From the NCBI RefSeq assembly GCF_005845035.1, contig NZ_SPFO01000002.1:115695-179694 (forward strand): a stretch of 64,000 bases of DNA. The letters are read 5' to 3'. The translations under genes were made by a program, and so were the position numbers. The notes below the pieces were generated by a model. That model had not been told where the DNA came from. It did not search any database and was given only the letters and a program-made list of their open reading frames with translations. Positions 7,335 through 15,890 of the stretch are shown here, in pieces; the first letter of the stretch is position 1, and every line of letters begins with the position of its first letter. The DNA comes from Collinsella aerofaciens (lineage in GTDB: Bacteria > Actinomycetota > Coriobacteriia > Coriobacteriales > Coriobacteriaceae).

Positions 7335-8936
7335 CTACGCCAGACGCGGGAACAGCGGATCGCCCTTCTCGACGGGCTGACCACCAGCAAGCAGGCCCCA
7401 AGCGCAAATGCCCTTGAGGTCGTCGCTCGCGGCCTCGTCCTCGCAGGACAGGCGGCGCAGAGCCTCGGCAGAAGTCTGGGGCATGAGCGGCATCAGCAGG
7501 TGAGCGGCAATGCGGATGGCCTCGAGCAGGTTGTAGATCACAAACGCCAGCTCGTCAGCCTTGGCCTCGTCCTTGGCAAGTGCCCAAGGCTCGGAGTCCT
7601 CGATGTAGTGGTTGGCGGCGTGGATGAGCTCCATGACCTCATCCTTGGCTCCGCCGTAATCGAGCACGTCCATCTTGGCCATGTAGCGGTCGACCAGGCC
7701 ATCGGCGATCTTTGCCAGCGGGTTGTCAAACGCGTCGAACGATGCGGGCTTGGCGGGCGCGCAACCGTCAAAATACTTGCCGCTCATGTTGAGCGAACGC
7801 GAAATGAGGTTGCCCCAGCTGTTGGCCAGGTCGGCGTTGTAGACCTGCTCCATGCGGTCGAAGCTGATGGCACCGTCGGTGCCGGGGACGACGTCGGTCA
7901 TAAAGTAGTAGCGATAGCCCTCGACGCCCAGCATGTCGATAACGTCCTGCGGAGCGATGGCGTTGCCGCGGCTCTTGGACATCTTCTCGGCCTTGCCGGT
8001 CTCGGCATTGCGCACGGTCAGGAAGCCGTGGGCAAAGACGTGCTCGGGCAGGGCCTCGCCGATGGCCATGAGCATGGCGGGCCAAATGACGCAGTGGAAG
8101 CGGATGATGTCCTTACCCACGATGTGGAACTGCGCGGGCCAGCGATAGGCCAGCTCGGCACGCGCGTCGTCGGTGTCGACACCGTAGCCAACGGCCGTCA
8201 TATAGTTGAGCAGAGCATCGAACCACACGTAGGTCACGTGACCCTCGTCAAACGGGACCTGAATGCCCCAGTCAAAGCTCGTACGGCTCACGGAAAGGTC
8301 GTTGAGGCCGCCCTCGACAAAGCTGCGAACCTCGTTCATGCGGAACGCAGGCTCGACAAAGTCGGGATGCTCGTCATAGAGCTTAAGCAGCTTGTCCTGG
8401 AAGGCGGAAAGCTTAAAGAAGTAGGACTCCTCCTGCACGCGCTCAAGCGGACGGTGGCAGTCGGGGCACAGGTGCTGGCCGACGCTGCCGTACTCCTCGT
8501 CGCCCTTCTGGACCTGCGTATCGGTAAAGTAGGTCTCGTCAGGCACGCAATACCAGCCGTCGTAGCTGCCCTTATACAGGTAGCCGGACTCCTTCATGCG
8601 CTCCCACAGGTACTGCACGGCATGGTGCTGGCGCGGCTCGGTGGTGCGGATGAAGTCATCATTGGAAATCTCGAGCTTGCTCCAAAGCTCCTTGAAGTGC
8701 GGAGCCTGGCTATCGGTCCACTCCTGCGGCGTCATGTTGTGCTTGGCCGCGGCCTCGGCGACCTTCTCGCCGTGCTCGTCCATGCCGGTCAGGAACTTGA
8801 CGTTATAGCCGGCGGAACGGCGATAGCGAGCCTGAACGTCGGCGATGATGGTGGAATAAGCCGTGCCCAGGTGCGGATCGGCGTTGACGTAGTAGATGGG
8901 CGTCGTGATAAAGAACGAAGGCTTGCTTTGATCCAT
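7335..8936 (-). CDS. metG: Methionyl-tRNA synthetase
   Basis: Charges tRNA-Met, needed for initiation and elongation. The 533-residue protein is a class I enzyme: HLGT (HIGH motif) at residues 22-25, KMSKS at 318-322, and an insertion with CxxD and CPDCH cysteines for a zinc knuckle. It ends after the anticodon-binding helices and lacks the extra C-terminal tRNA-binding (EMAP-type) domain found in longer MetG proteins. It lies 69 bases after rsmI, the usual neighbour. Confidence 0.98.
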   Translation of the reverse strand: MDQSKPSFFITTPIYYVNADPHLGTAYSTIIADVQARYRRSAGYNVKFLTGMDEHGEKVAEAAAKHNMTPQEWTDSQAPHFKELWSKLEISNDDFIRTTEPRQHHAVQYLWERMKESGYLYKGSYDGWYCVPDETYFTDTQVQKGDEEYGSVGQHLCPDCHRPLERVQEESYFFKLSAFQDKLLKLYDEHPDFVEPAFRMNEVRSFVEGGLNDLSVSRTSFDWGIQVPFDEGHVTYVWFDALLNYMTAVGYGVDTDDARAELAYRWPAQFHIVGKDIIRFHCVIWPAMLMAIGEALPEHVFAHGFLTVRNAETGKAEKMSKSRGNAIAPQDVIDMLGVEGYRYYFMTDVVPGTDGAISFDRMEQVYNADLANSWGNLISRSLNMSGKYFDGCAPAKPASFDAFDNPLAKIADGLVDRYMAKMDVLDYGGAKDEVMELIHAANHYIEDSEPWALAKDEAKADELAFVIYNLLEAIRIAAHLLMPLMPQTSAEALRRLSCEDEAASDDLKGICAWGLLAGGQPVEKGDPLFPRLA

Positions 8937-9005
8937 GGGGTTTGTCCTCCAGAAAAACGTTGCATACAGAGGATGATTCTAGCGCAAGGGCTGGATATCC
9001 TCCAT

Positions 9006-9884
9006 CTATTGCATATCGAGCACCATGGCATAGACATCGCGCTTGCGGCGCGAATACTTCTGAGACAGGCGCTTGGCCACCGCAGACGCGGGCTCCCCCT
9101 CCTCGAGCGCGGCGCGGATATCCGCGCGCAGGGCCTCGTCGGGATCCGCTGCCGCGGCGCCAACCGGCGCGACACCGGCCTCCTCATCCTCGCTCGGCGG
9201 CGCGATGACCAGCGCAATCTCGCCCTTTACCTCGCCGCGAGCACGCAGCTCCTCGGCAAGCTGGGCAGCGGGCCCGCGCAAGACCTCCTCGTGCAGCTTG
9301 GTGAGTTCGCGGCAGACGGCAACCTCACGCTGGGGAAAGACCTCCGCCACGGCCTCGAGCGTCGCCACGATGCGATGTGGAGACTCGTAGAAGATGAGTG
9401 CGCCGGGCACCACGGCAAGGCGCTGTAAACGGCGCACGCGGTCGCCGTGCTTTCGGCCCAAAAAGCCCTCGAAGAAAAAATGCTCGCAGGGAATGCCGGA
9501 CGAAACGAGCGCCGTGACGCAAGCAGAGGGCCCGGGAATAACTTCAACGGGCACATCGGCCTCACGCGCCGCCTCGACCAGCGCCTGTCCGGGATCGGAC
9601 ACACTCGGCATGCCGGCGTCCGAGGCAAAAGCGAGGGTCTCCCCCGCCAGCAGACGGTCGACCAGGCCGGCGGCGCGGCTGGCGATCACATTCTCATCGC
9701 AACGGACAAGCGGCTTGGAAATGCCCAGATGCATCAGCAGCTTTGACGTCACACGCGTGTCTTCGCAGCAAATGACATCGGCGGCGGCAAACGCCTCGCC
9801 AACGCGCGGGGACAGGTCGCCCAGGTTGCCGATGGGCGTGCCGACCACATAGAGTTTGCCCGTATGGGCGCTGTTTTGCGTCAT
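9006..9884 (-). CDS. rsmI: 16S rRNA (cytidine1402-2'-O)-methyltransferase RsmI
   Basis: Methylates the 2'-O of C1402 in the 16S decoding centre. The 292-residue protein carries the tetrapyrrole-methylase-fold signatures LYVVGTPIGNLGD, CEDTRVT, SDAGMPSVSDPG and FYESPHR in order. The C-terminal ~35 residues form the basic domain typical of RsmI. It begins six bases after the stop of the family-5-like gene, so the two may share a transcript. Confidence 0.97.
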   Translation of the reverse strand: MTQNSAHTGKLYVVGTPIGNLGDLSPRVGEAFAAADVICCEDTRVTSKLLMHLGISKPLVRCDENVIASRAAGLVDRLLAGETLAFASDAGMPSVSDPGQALVEAAREADVPVEVIPGPSACVTALVSSGIPCEHFFFEGFLGRKHGDRVRRLQRLAVVPGALIFYESPHRIVATLEAVAEVFPQREVAVCRELTKLHEEVLRGPAAQLAEELRARGEVKGEIALVIAPPSEDEEAGVAPVGAAAADPDEALRADIRAALEEGEPASAVAKRLSQKYSRRKRDVYAMVLDMQ

Positions 9885-9890
9885 ATCAAC

Positions 9891-10952
9891 CTATTCAATC
9901 ATGCCACGCTCGAGCGTACCGAGCGCCGCGCGGGCGTCCCATGCTGCAATGCGCTTCTCGGTCTTCCACGTTTGGAAGAACCAACCGGCAGCCGGTGCAA
10001 ACGAAGCCAGTTGGTTGGCGATAAACACGCGCTCGTAGGCATTGCGGCCCTCGGGCGTAACCGACGAGTTGGCAAAGATCGCCGCGCCCGACCATTCGCC
10101 CACCAGCACGGGGAACCCAGTCGAAATCGCTTCTTTGAGCTCGCGCTTGTTACGAGAAATCGCCGTCGTCAGCCCGCGGGGGCTCGTGATGTCGAGCGCA
10201 TGCTCGTCGCGGTAATGGTACAGGTGAAGGTCCATGTAGACGTTCTTGTACTTGGCGCCGCGCATAAAATGCTTCCACTCGCTGGGATGCCCCGACGACG
10301 AGAAGACGACGATCTTATCCTCGGGCATATACGAACGGACGAGCTCGTAGGCATCGCGATAGAAATTGCGCAGGTAGTGAGCAGGAATGCCATCCGTCAT
10401 GGTGAAGAGGCTCTTGCGGACACTCATCTGCGGCGTATCCAGCAGCTCAATGCCCAGCAGGCTCTCGGCCTCGCCGTAGCGATCAGCCAAGCGCTCGAGC
10501 ACGTCGAGTGCGACATGACGGCCGTTAGTGGACGAATGCCACTCGGCAACAGCCTCTGGCGTGGCGGGCGAATCGTTGGAATCGCCCTGGCCACCGGGCA
10601 CAGTTGCTAGATCAAGCAGCACGCGGATGTCGTACTTGGCAGCCCACTCAATTGCACGGTCGATGTAGTCGACAACCGAGATGTAGGACGCATCGGACTC
10701 CTGCGAGCCAAAGGCATACCAGGGCACCGGCAGACGCACGGCATTGAGACCGATCTGCGCCATGCGACGGAAATCGTCCTCGCTCACAAACGTCTCGTAA
10801 TGACGGCGCATGCGCTCGTTATAGGCGGCGGTGCCCATGGCCTCCTGCAGCTCGGCCGCGTTGGATGCACCGGTCGCCGCGTATAGCGACGGGGTCACCC
10901 AAGGCTCGGGAATAAACCAGCCAGAGAGATTAACGCCGAGTATCCTCTCCAT
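9891..10952 (-). CDS. Glycoside-hydrolase family 5-like protein, acid/base residue apparently lost
   Basis: The 353-residue protein opens GVNLSGWFIPEPWVTPSLY, close to the exo-beta-1,3-glucanase type of family 5. It has no signal peptide. The nucleophile motif is intact (LVGEWSGA, Glu286), but the acid/base motif, normally N-E-P, reads LDTP (Asp172, Thr173), and the usual LHG after strand 3 reads DLATVPG. If the alignment is right, retaining hydrolysis should be impaired. The start at 10952 gives a full family domain; the frame continues upstream into repeats, which I treat as non-coding. It sits just before rsmI. Confidence 0.8.
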   Translation of the reverse strand: MERILGVNLSGWFIPEPWVTPSLYAATGASNAAELQEAMGTAAYNERMRRHYETFVSEDDFRRMAQIGLNAVRLPVPWYAFGSQESDASYISVVDYIDRAIEWAAKYDIRVLLDLATVPGGQGDSNDSPATPEAVAEWHSSTNGRHVALDVLERLADRYGEAESLLGIELLDTPQMSVRKSLFTMTDGIPAHYLRNFYRDAYELVRSYMPEDKIVVFSSSGHPSEWKHFMRGAKYKNVYMDLHLYHYRDEHALDITSPRGLTTAISRNKRELKEAISTGFPVLVGEWSGAAIFANSSVTPEGRNAYERVFIANQLASFAPAAGWFFQTWKTEKRIAAWDARAALGTLERGMIE

Positions 10953-11146
10953 CACTGCCCCCTTTTGAATCATACGGGCTAAGCCCGCATCGCTCTTGCA
11001 TGACATATCTATCGATTTGAGTATACCCGCGCATGCAGACAGGCGACCGAACGGTCTACAAAGTGGCGCAAAAGTGGGAGGAATGTCTGGGACAGGTGGG
11101 CACGAGCTGGTGCGCCGAGATGTGCGCGCACGTCGGAAGTAAGCGC

Positions 11147-11380
11147 CGGAAAGCGCATCCCGTTTTTCGCAAAAGACTGGGATGCATTTTCCGTTCGAGG
11201 CCTCAATCGGAAAATGCATCCCGTTCTGAGCGCGAGATCTGGGACGCAGTTTCCGCCAAAGGCCGCAAAAGGAAAGCACGTCCCATTCTGACGCCGGATT
11301 CCGGGTCGCGCTTTCCCAAGCGACATCAAAGCGGAAAACGCATCCCACTCTGAAGCCAAATTCCGGGACGCAATTTCCGC
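11147..11380. repeat. 62-bp tandem repeat array with inner dyads
   Basis: GGGA(T/C)GC-type motifs recur at 11179, 11241, 11303 (as GGGTCGC) and 11365, exactly 62 bases apart, and the opposite motif GGAAA..GCATCCC follows each, so every unit is itself an inverted repeat. The leftmost unit is only half present. Copies have drifted (for instance 11303). 62 is not a multiple of three, so open frames across it are not conserved. It fills most of the 483-base gap between the family-5-like gene and tRNA-Phe; the remaining 11000-11146 shows nothing recognisable. Confidence 0.85.
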
Positions 11381-11398
11381 AGAGCCCTCGATAAAAGA

Positions 11399-11419
11399 AA
11401 AGAACCCCTTTGCAGAGGT
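11399..11419 (-). terminator. Terminator of tRNA-Phe
   Basis: On the minus strand GGACCTCT-loop-AGGGGTTC (with one G-T pair and one mismatch) is followed by TTTTCTTTT. Confidence 0.65.
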
Positions 11420-11435
11420 CCTAGTCAATTCAAGG

Positions 11436-11508
<73 letters not shown>

Positions 11509-11631
11509 ATTTGATGTGTGCCTTGTTTCAAGGCTTGATTAGTATAACCAAGGACGCGTTCCGGTCAACCGAGAATTTTAAAAAAGTTTTTGAGCACAGC
11601 CTCGGTTCTATAAATCGGCACGTCAGAGGCA

Positions 11632-11919
11632 TCAGCCGGCAGCAAGAAGTTTTTCACTCAGAGCCGCACGGGCAAACTCACTTGGCGTCATCCCCTCGGC
11701 AGCCGCCCGTCGACGAATGGCCTCCTTCATTCCCAGAGGAATCTTGACCGACAGCGTTGCCGTCCCCTCACCTGAGAGCGGGGGCCGTCCACGCACGATT
11801 CCACCAACGGTGTGTTCGCCATCCGGAAACTCTCCGCGCTCGTACGACTCACACCACGCGTCAATCATTTCATCCGTTACAACCTGACCATTAGCGGCCG
11901 TATACGTCTTGCCCATCAT
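11632..11919 (-). CDS. Ribbon-helix-helix antitoxin-like protein
   Basis: A 95-residue protein whose C-terminal half (ATLSVKIPLGMKEAIRRRA, then GMTPSEFARAALSEKLL) is a CopG/MetJ-type ribbon-helix-helix DNA-binding domain. The N-terminal half is acidic and probably binds the partner. The start ATG overlaps the stop of the upstream toxin-like gene (ATGA, 11916-11919), so the pair is translationally coupled, with toxin first and antitoxin second. This order fits BrnT/BrnA-like or HicA-type systems. Expected role: neutralise the toxin and repress the operon. Confidence 0.8.
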   Translation of the reverse strand: MMGKTYTAANGQVVTDEMIDAWCESYERGEFPDGEHTVGGIVRGRPPLSGEGTATLSVKIPLGMKEAIRRRAAAEGMTPSEFARAALSEKLLAAG

Positions 11920-12183
11920 CGACCCCTCTGCCGAGCTCGCTCGATCTCTTGCCAGAATTTCTTCTGAACCGGAGACAGGGCATGAATAATGAGCCATCCA
12001 CGAATTAGTTCGACCGCAACAAGTTCCACACTTCGACCATCTGGAAGCCATCCAATGGCAAGCCATCTCGGCGGCTCGTCCTCCGACTCGCGGCGAATGC
12101 ACTCAGTAACCGCGAACCAGGCACCAAGCACCTGCTTTTCCGTCAAGTGTTTTTTTGGCGTTCGGATGGATCTCAACATCCAT
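11916..12183 (-). pseudogene. Toxin-like gene with a frameshift in a seven-A run
   Basis: A strong ribosome site (GGAGGAG, 12191-12197) is seven bases before an ATG at 12183 that opens MDVEIHPNAKK, but that frame stops within 27 codons. Skipping one A in the A7 run at 12150-12156 joins it to an 87-codon frame (KHLTEKQVLGAWFAVTECI ... FWQEIERARQRGR) that ends at 11916 on the antitoxin start. The joined protein of ~88 residues resembles small BrnT/DUF4258-type toxins. A fallback ATG at 12179 in the second frame could give an altered N-terminus. It may be a true lesion, a slippage switch or a sequencing error. Confidence 0.72.
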
Positions 12184-12241
12184 GCATCTTCTCCTCCATC
12201 TTACCCAATTTCGTATGACGAAAGTCCGCTGTCGCCAATTC

Positions 12242-12601
12242 TTACGCCGGCACTTGTTGGAGGGCGGGAGGTATAGCGAGTATGGAAGGCCGCTCCAGTA
12301 CTGCCCAGGCGCCTGGGTGGGAGCACGTGCGCCAGGGGCGAACGTTTTCGCAGCAAGCAAGGACATTGCCGTTGCGATCGATAAAGGCGATGTCGATGGG
12401 ATAGGTCATAAGGCAGGTGTGAACCGAGAAGCAGCGCGGAAACGCCATGACAAACGGCAGTCCGCTGGCGGCAATCGGACGCCGTCCCAGCATGCCGCGC
12501 AGACGCACGGTAAACGACTCCGCCACCACAAACTCGGCCGGCGTCCAGCCCAACCTGTTGAGCGCCCGCGCGTAGGCGATATAGGACGAGACCGCGGTCA
12601 C
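12242..12601 (-). CDS. DUF192 family protein
   Basis: A 119-residue protein with the DUF192 pattern: ESFTVRLRGMLGRRP, then F.MAFPRCFSVHTCLMTYPIDIAFID and VLERP near the end. Its function is unknown. The best start is a GTG at 12601 that overlaps the stop of the upstream TadE/F-like gene (ATGTGA), which places it as the last gene of the Tad operon. DUF192 genes accompany tad loci in other actinomycetes, so a link to pilus assembly is plausible but unproven. Confidence 0.85.
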   Translation of the reverse strand: MTAVSSYIAYARALNRLGWTPAEFVVAESFTVRLRGMLGRRPIAASGLPFVMAFPRCFSVHTCLMTYPIDIAFIDRNGNVLACCENVRPWRTCSHPGAWAVLERPSILAIPPALQQVPA

Positions 12602-13074
12602 ATGACCACCCCCGGACGCCATGGATCGACCGTCACCGCGCGCTCATGCGTGAGCACGGCCGGCGCCCCCAGCGAAACGCCGGCGATGCTCAGCGAACTC
12701 GGCCACGGCTCGTAGTGCATGGTGCAGGTATAGGTCCTAAACGTGCCAGAAAGAGAGAGCAGGCCACCATCCGATGACGCCGCGCCTTGCTCGCTCGAGA
12801 CCTCAACCTGTAGGTCATATCTCTCCATGGCATCCTGAATCTGAGCTTGAACGGTCGCGGAAGCGTCAATGGAGCTCTCGTCACCCTCCCCGCCCGGCGC
12901 CACGGCGTGCGCCAGCACGATGTCGGGCACCACGCGGTCGAAGCGCGCGACCGCGCCGGCAAAGATCATAACGTTGTACGCGACGAGAGCCAGCACGAGC
13001 AGGACAGGCGTGACCACGGCCATCTCGACCGTCGCCTGGGCACGCTCCTCGCGCAAGCCCGCGCGAATGCCCAT
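12598..13074 (-). CDS. TadE/TadF-like pseudopilin
   Basis: A 158-residue protein starting MGIRAGLREERAQATVEM, a class III-type prepilin leader, then a hydrophobic helix (~residues 17-42) and an exported domain with a single CT/CTMH cysteine region. The motif A|QATVE puts Glu at +5 if the cut is after Ala. The ATG at 13074 overlaps the TAA of the TadG-like gene by one base. Expected role: minor pilin of the Flp pilus. Confidence 0.85.
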   Translation of the reverse strand: MGIRAGLREERAQATVEMAVVTPVLLVLALVAYNVMIFAGAVARFDRVVPDIVLAHAVAPGGEGDESSIDASATVQAQIQDAMERYDLQVEVSSEQGAASSDGGLLSLSGTFRTYTCTMHYEPWPSSLSIAGVSLGAPAVLTHERAVTVDPWRPGVVM

Positions 13075-15227
13075 TACGACCCACCGCCAAAAGCTCCCAC
13101 CAGCGTGGCAACATCGACAGTGAGCGGGATGGAGCCGCCTCCCGGCAGCGGGATCTCCGCAAGCGTGAACACCGCGCCGCTGATGGTGCGCTCGACGTGA
13201 TATTCCAAGGCCTCGCAAAGTGCCTTGGGGTCAGTCACGCCCAAGGGGATTTTTCGCAGGGTATTTTGAGTTTTGGAGATGCCCGCGATATCGGACCCCG
13301 GACTTTTGATGACATTGGCGGTATCGGTCAGCACCGGTTTTCGCAGACGTAAATCGCATGGTTCGAGTCCCAGCGCCGCCACGGAGGACGAGACGGTGTC
13401 ACCGAGCCAGGACGCGATGGAACCCAACGCGCCGCCACCCCCTCCCAAGCCACCGATCAGCTCTCCCATAAGCTCGTCGGCCGCACCCTGGATGTCTCCG
13501 TACCCCACAAGCAGGCGGCCCCAAACATCCATAACGCCATCGAGCACGCCGGCAACGCCGCCCGAACGCTCCTCCAGCGTCGAGAAAAACCGCGAGAGAA
13601 CGTTATTCTGTGCCGTCGCATCATCGGGCGCCAGCACTGCAGCAGAAATTGCACCACGATCGCCAAGCTCAACTGCCGTGTTAAACGAAGAGTTGAGCTC
13701 GTCGGGACTCGTGACATCGCCCGAGACCGCAAAGGCGACCACGCCGTTGCGACCGGGCGGGGCGATGCGCGGACGCTCACCGGATAGTTCTTTGATGGCG
13801 GTATCGAACGCATTGCCCGCACGGTCGGCTTCGTCCTCGGTCTGACGCTCGAGCTCAAGCTCCTTGTTGCGACAGTCGACGTAGTCCTCCAGGGCGTCTT
13901 TAAACTTGTCAAAGTGATACTCGAAGCCGTTTTCGATAGAGGTTGAAGGCGCCGCAACAGCACCAAGCGACGAAACGCCAAAATGGCATTTGCTGCATTT
14001 ATCTTGCCCATCGTAATCGGCAACCGAAGCAAATCCGCTCGGCGTTCCTTTCTTATAGCTAGGGCAGGTCGTCCCGTAATGCAGATACGCCTTGCCATCG
14101 TTCACGCTCGTCGGCCACACCGCATCGGTATAGAGTTCCGTCGCCCGAACCTCATCAGAGTTGCGCGGCAGCAGCGGAATATAGGAGGAAACCCTGTCTC
14201 CGTTCTCGGTTATATATGCCCGATCGACTTCCGCGCTCGCATAGGTATAAAACGCCTTACGCGCCGCAGACTCTGCCTTCATCTCGACACTCGAGCCTTG
14301 GGGCTTCTCATTTGCCAGACGCCGATGGTAGTAGTCCTTCGAGCGATCAAGAGCAACTTGAGGCTCCCACGTAATGCTCGATGAGTAATGCGGATTATGA
14401 ACACCGGAGAGATCCGTTAGGCTTTTTGCGCGCTCCCACATACACGAACAGCTGCCGACCGAACCTTTATCCGATCCACCGCAATCCGCTAGCCAGGCGC
14501 GCTCTTTGGCCTTCGCCGTCTCCTCCGATGCTTTTTGTAGCTCCTCGGCCGCGCGCTCCAGATCTTCCGACGCATCTTTAATGGCATCGGTCGAGATTTC
14601 GGATCCTTCGAGCGCAACAAAATCCGACTCGGATGTCCTGGGCACGGCAAGCGCCGTACCGGTATAGGTCACGCCGTCGGTATCCTGCGCCGATACTGCC
14701 TGCATGGCACGCGCGGCAACCAGGTACGGCAAGGCGGTCTCAATCTTTTGCAGGCCCTTTGCCGCGCTTTTGGCAAACTTGTTACGCGTTTTAATGATCT
14801 GGGTTCCCGTATCGATGATATCGCTACCGACAACCTCGGCGCCTGGAATGAGAATGGCAACCAAGCCGGTGCCGATCGTGGCAAACCCCGCCAGGCCCAA
14901 ACTCAAAATGCTCGCATCCACCACCGTGGCGGCTGTGTGATAGGACGACACCACGTTGGCACCCGCCAGCGCGCCGCTATCGGCCGCCACCTGGGTGTCC
15001 CCCGCGCGCGACATGCTCCATATCGCCGCGGTCGACGAAAACAACAACGTGAGCACCACTAGGATGACCACGGCAGAAGAAAGCGTGGTGTAGGCACCGT
15101 CTTCGATAAACAGGTCGATACCGGCGCGGCCCATAAAGCCGCCTCGCTTGCGATGGCAGCTCGGACGGCGCGTCAAAACGCGTCTAGACCAGAAACGCTT
15201 AATCCCATGCAGCAATCCACGAATCAT
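13074..15227 (-). CDS. TadG-like Flp pilus assembly protein
   Basis: A 717-residue protein. After a basic leader (RRVLTRRPSCHRKRGGF) comes one hydrophobic helix and the motif DTQVAADSGALAGANVV, typical of TadG/TadE-like proteins (QVAADAAALAGA). The large outer part is rich in charged helices and holds CxxC-like pairs (CGGSDKGSVGSCSC; KCSKCHFG) that could form disulfides or bind metal. It starts with GGAGGGAG before ATG 15227 and overlaps the previous gene by 29 bases. Expected at the cell surface, perhaps anchoring the pilus. Confidence 0.82.
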   Translation of the reverse strand: MIRGLLHGIKRFWSRRVLTRRPSCHRKRGGFMGRAGIDLFIEDGAYTTLSSAVVILVVLTLLFSSTAAIWSMSRAGDTQVAADSGALAGANVVSSYHTAATVVDASILSLGLAGFATIGTGLVAILIPGAEVVGSDIIDTGTQIIKTRNKFAKSAAKGLQKIETALPYLVAARAMQAVSAQDTDGVTYTGTALAVPRTSESDFVALEGSEISTDAIKDASEDLERAAEELQKASEETAKAKERAWLADCGGSDKGSVGSCSCMWERAKSLTDLSGVHNPHYSSSITWEPQVALDRSKDYYHRRLANEKPQGSSVEMKAESAARKAFYTYASAEVDRAYITENGDRVSSYIPLLPRNSDEVRATELYTDAVWPTSVNDGKAYLHYGTTCPSYKKGTPSGFASVADYDGQDKCSKCHFGVSSLGAVAAPSTSIENGFEYHFDKFKDALEDYVDCRNKELELERQTEDEADRAGNAFDTAIKELSGERPRIAPPGRNGVVAFAVSGDVTSPDELNSSFNTAVELGDRGAISAAVLAPDDATAQNNVLSRFFSTLEERSGGVAGVLDGVMDVWGRLLVGYGDIQGAADELMGELIGGLGGGGGALGSIASWLGDTVSSSVAALGLEPCDLRLRKPVLTDTANVIKSPGSDIAGISKTQNTLRKIPLGVTDPKALCEALEYHVERTISGAVFTLAEIPLPGGGSIPLTVDVATLVGAFGGGS

Positions 15228-15675
15228 AATCTCCCTCCAGCCATTCGGGACGTGATTGATACGAGACATCGACCTTGAGCTCAACGTAGCCACCCTCGGC
15301 GGTACCACCCATAGCCTGCGCAAACGCACCGATCACAGGCAACGGCTTGACCTCGCCGGAAACGGACACGGACGAGACGCCACCCGCATCGGCCCGGCTA
15401 AGCTCAATATCCCACGACAACGGCCCGCCGGCATGAAAGATCGAAACGTTGGGCACTGCGGCAAGCCGGCGGCGGGTGAACTCCTTAAGATCGTCGTCCT
15501 CCGCCGTCGTCGTGATCATGAGCCGCGCGGTCTCGGCGGCGGCAGACTCCATGACCGCGCGCGTATAAAGCAGGCACACCGGTTGCAGTGCGAGAAGGAT
15601 GAGCGTCAGAAACGTCGGCAGCAAAAAAGCGGCCTCGACCGTAGACTGCGCCCAGTCCTCGCGCGCGATATCAAT
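15199..15675 (-). CDS. TadE-like pseudopilin with a non-standard start
   Basis: A 158-residue protein with leader AREDWAQSTVEAAFLLPT, a hydrophobic helix and an exported beta-rich domain ending SWIAAWD. The frame has no ATG, GTG or TTG between the end of the upstream gene and the leader; ATT at 15675 overlaps the upstream TGA (ATTGA) and is preceded by AAGGA at 11 bases, so reinitiation at ATT is the likeliest start. A much longer frame to 16026 exists but overlaps two genes and reads as nonsense. Confidence 0.8.
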   Translation of the reverse strand: MDIAREDWAQSTVEAAFLLPTFLTLILLALQPVCLLYTRAVMESAAAETARLMITTTAEDDDLKEFTRRRLAAVPNVSIFHAGGPLSWDIELSRADAGGVSSVSVSGEVKPLPVIGAFAQAMGGTAEGGYVELKVDVSYQSRPEWLEGDYDSWIAAWD

Positions 15676-15889
15676 ACAACGCGATGTCCTTAGCGCCCGC
15701 AGCGGCGTCGATAACCGACGTCGAGGCAACGCCATGGGATGCCGCCCGCTCAACCAGCGCCGCCAAGCGTCCATCGGTGCCAGCACGCCAAAGTCCCACA
15801 ATCGCCAGCACGATCGATAACAGCGCCACCGTGACGATGGCGTATTCCACAGTCGCTTGGGCAGATTCCTCGCGCAGGACGTCATGCAT
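15671..15889 (-). CDS. Small Flp/TadE-like pilin, 72 aa
   Basis: MHDVLREESAQATVEYAIV starts a short prepilin-like protein with a hydrophobic helix (~residues 15-35) and a small polar tail. Its leader is almost the same as that of the Flp pilin at 16418-16651, so it is probably a second pilin or minor pilin. Ribosome site GGAGGGG precedes the ATG. It begins one base after the stop of the gene upstream. Confidence 0.82.
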   Translation of the reverse strand: MHDVLREESAQATVEYAIVTVALLSIVLAIVGLWRAGTDGRLAALVERAASHGVASTSVIDAAAGAKDIALY

Positions 15890-15890
15890 T

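Noticed and set aside
7254-9428. A 724-codon plus-strand frame across metG and rsmI
   Set aside because: It crosses two clearly identified minus-strand genes and a terminator and has no recognisable domain.
11147-11380. Possible CRISPR array
   Set aside because: The 62-base units are repeats throughout, without unique spacers of constant size, and no cas gene is nearby.
11009-11428. A 139-codon minus-strand frame over the 62-bp array
   Set aside because: The period is not a multiple of three, so the repeated DNA is read in different frames; no ribosome site fits, and it overlaps the tRNA-Phe terminator.
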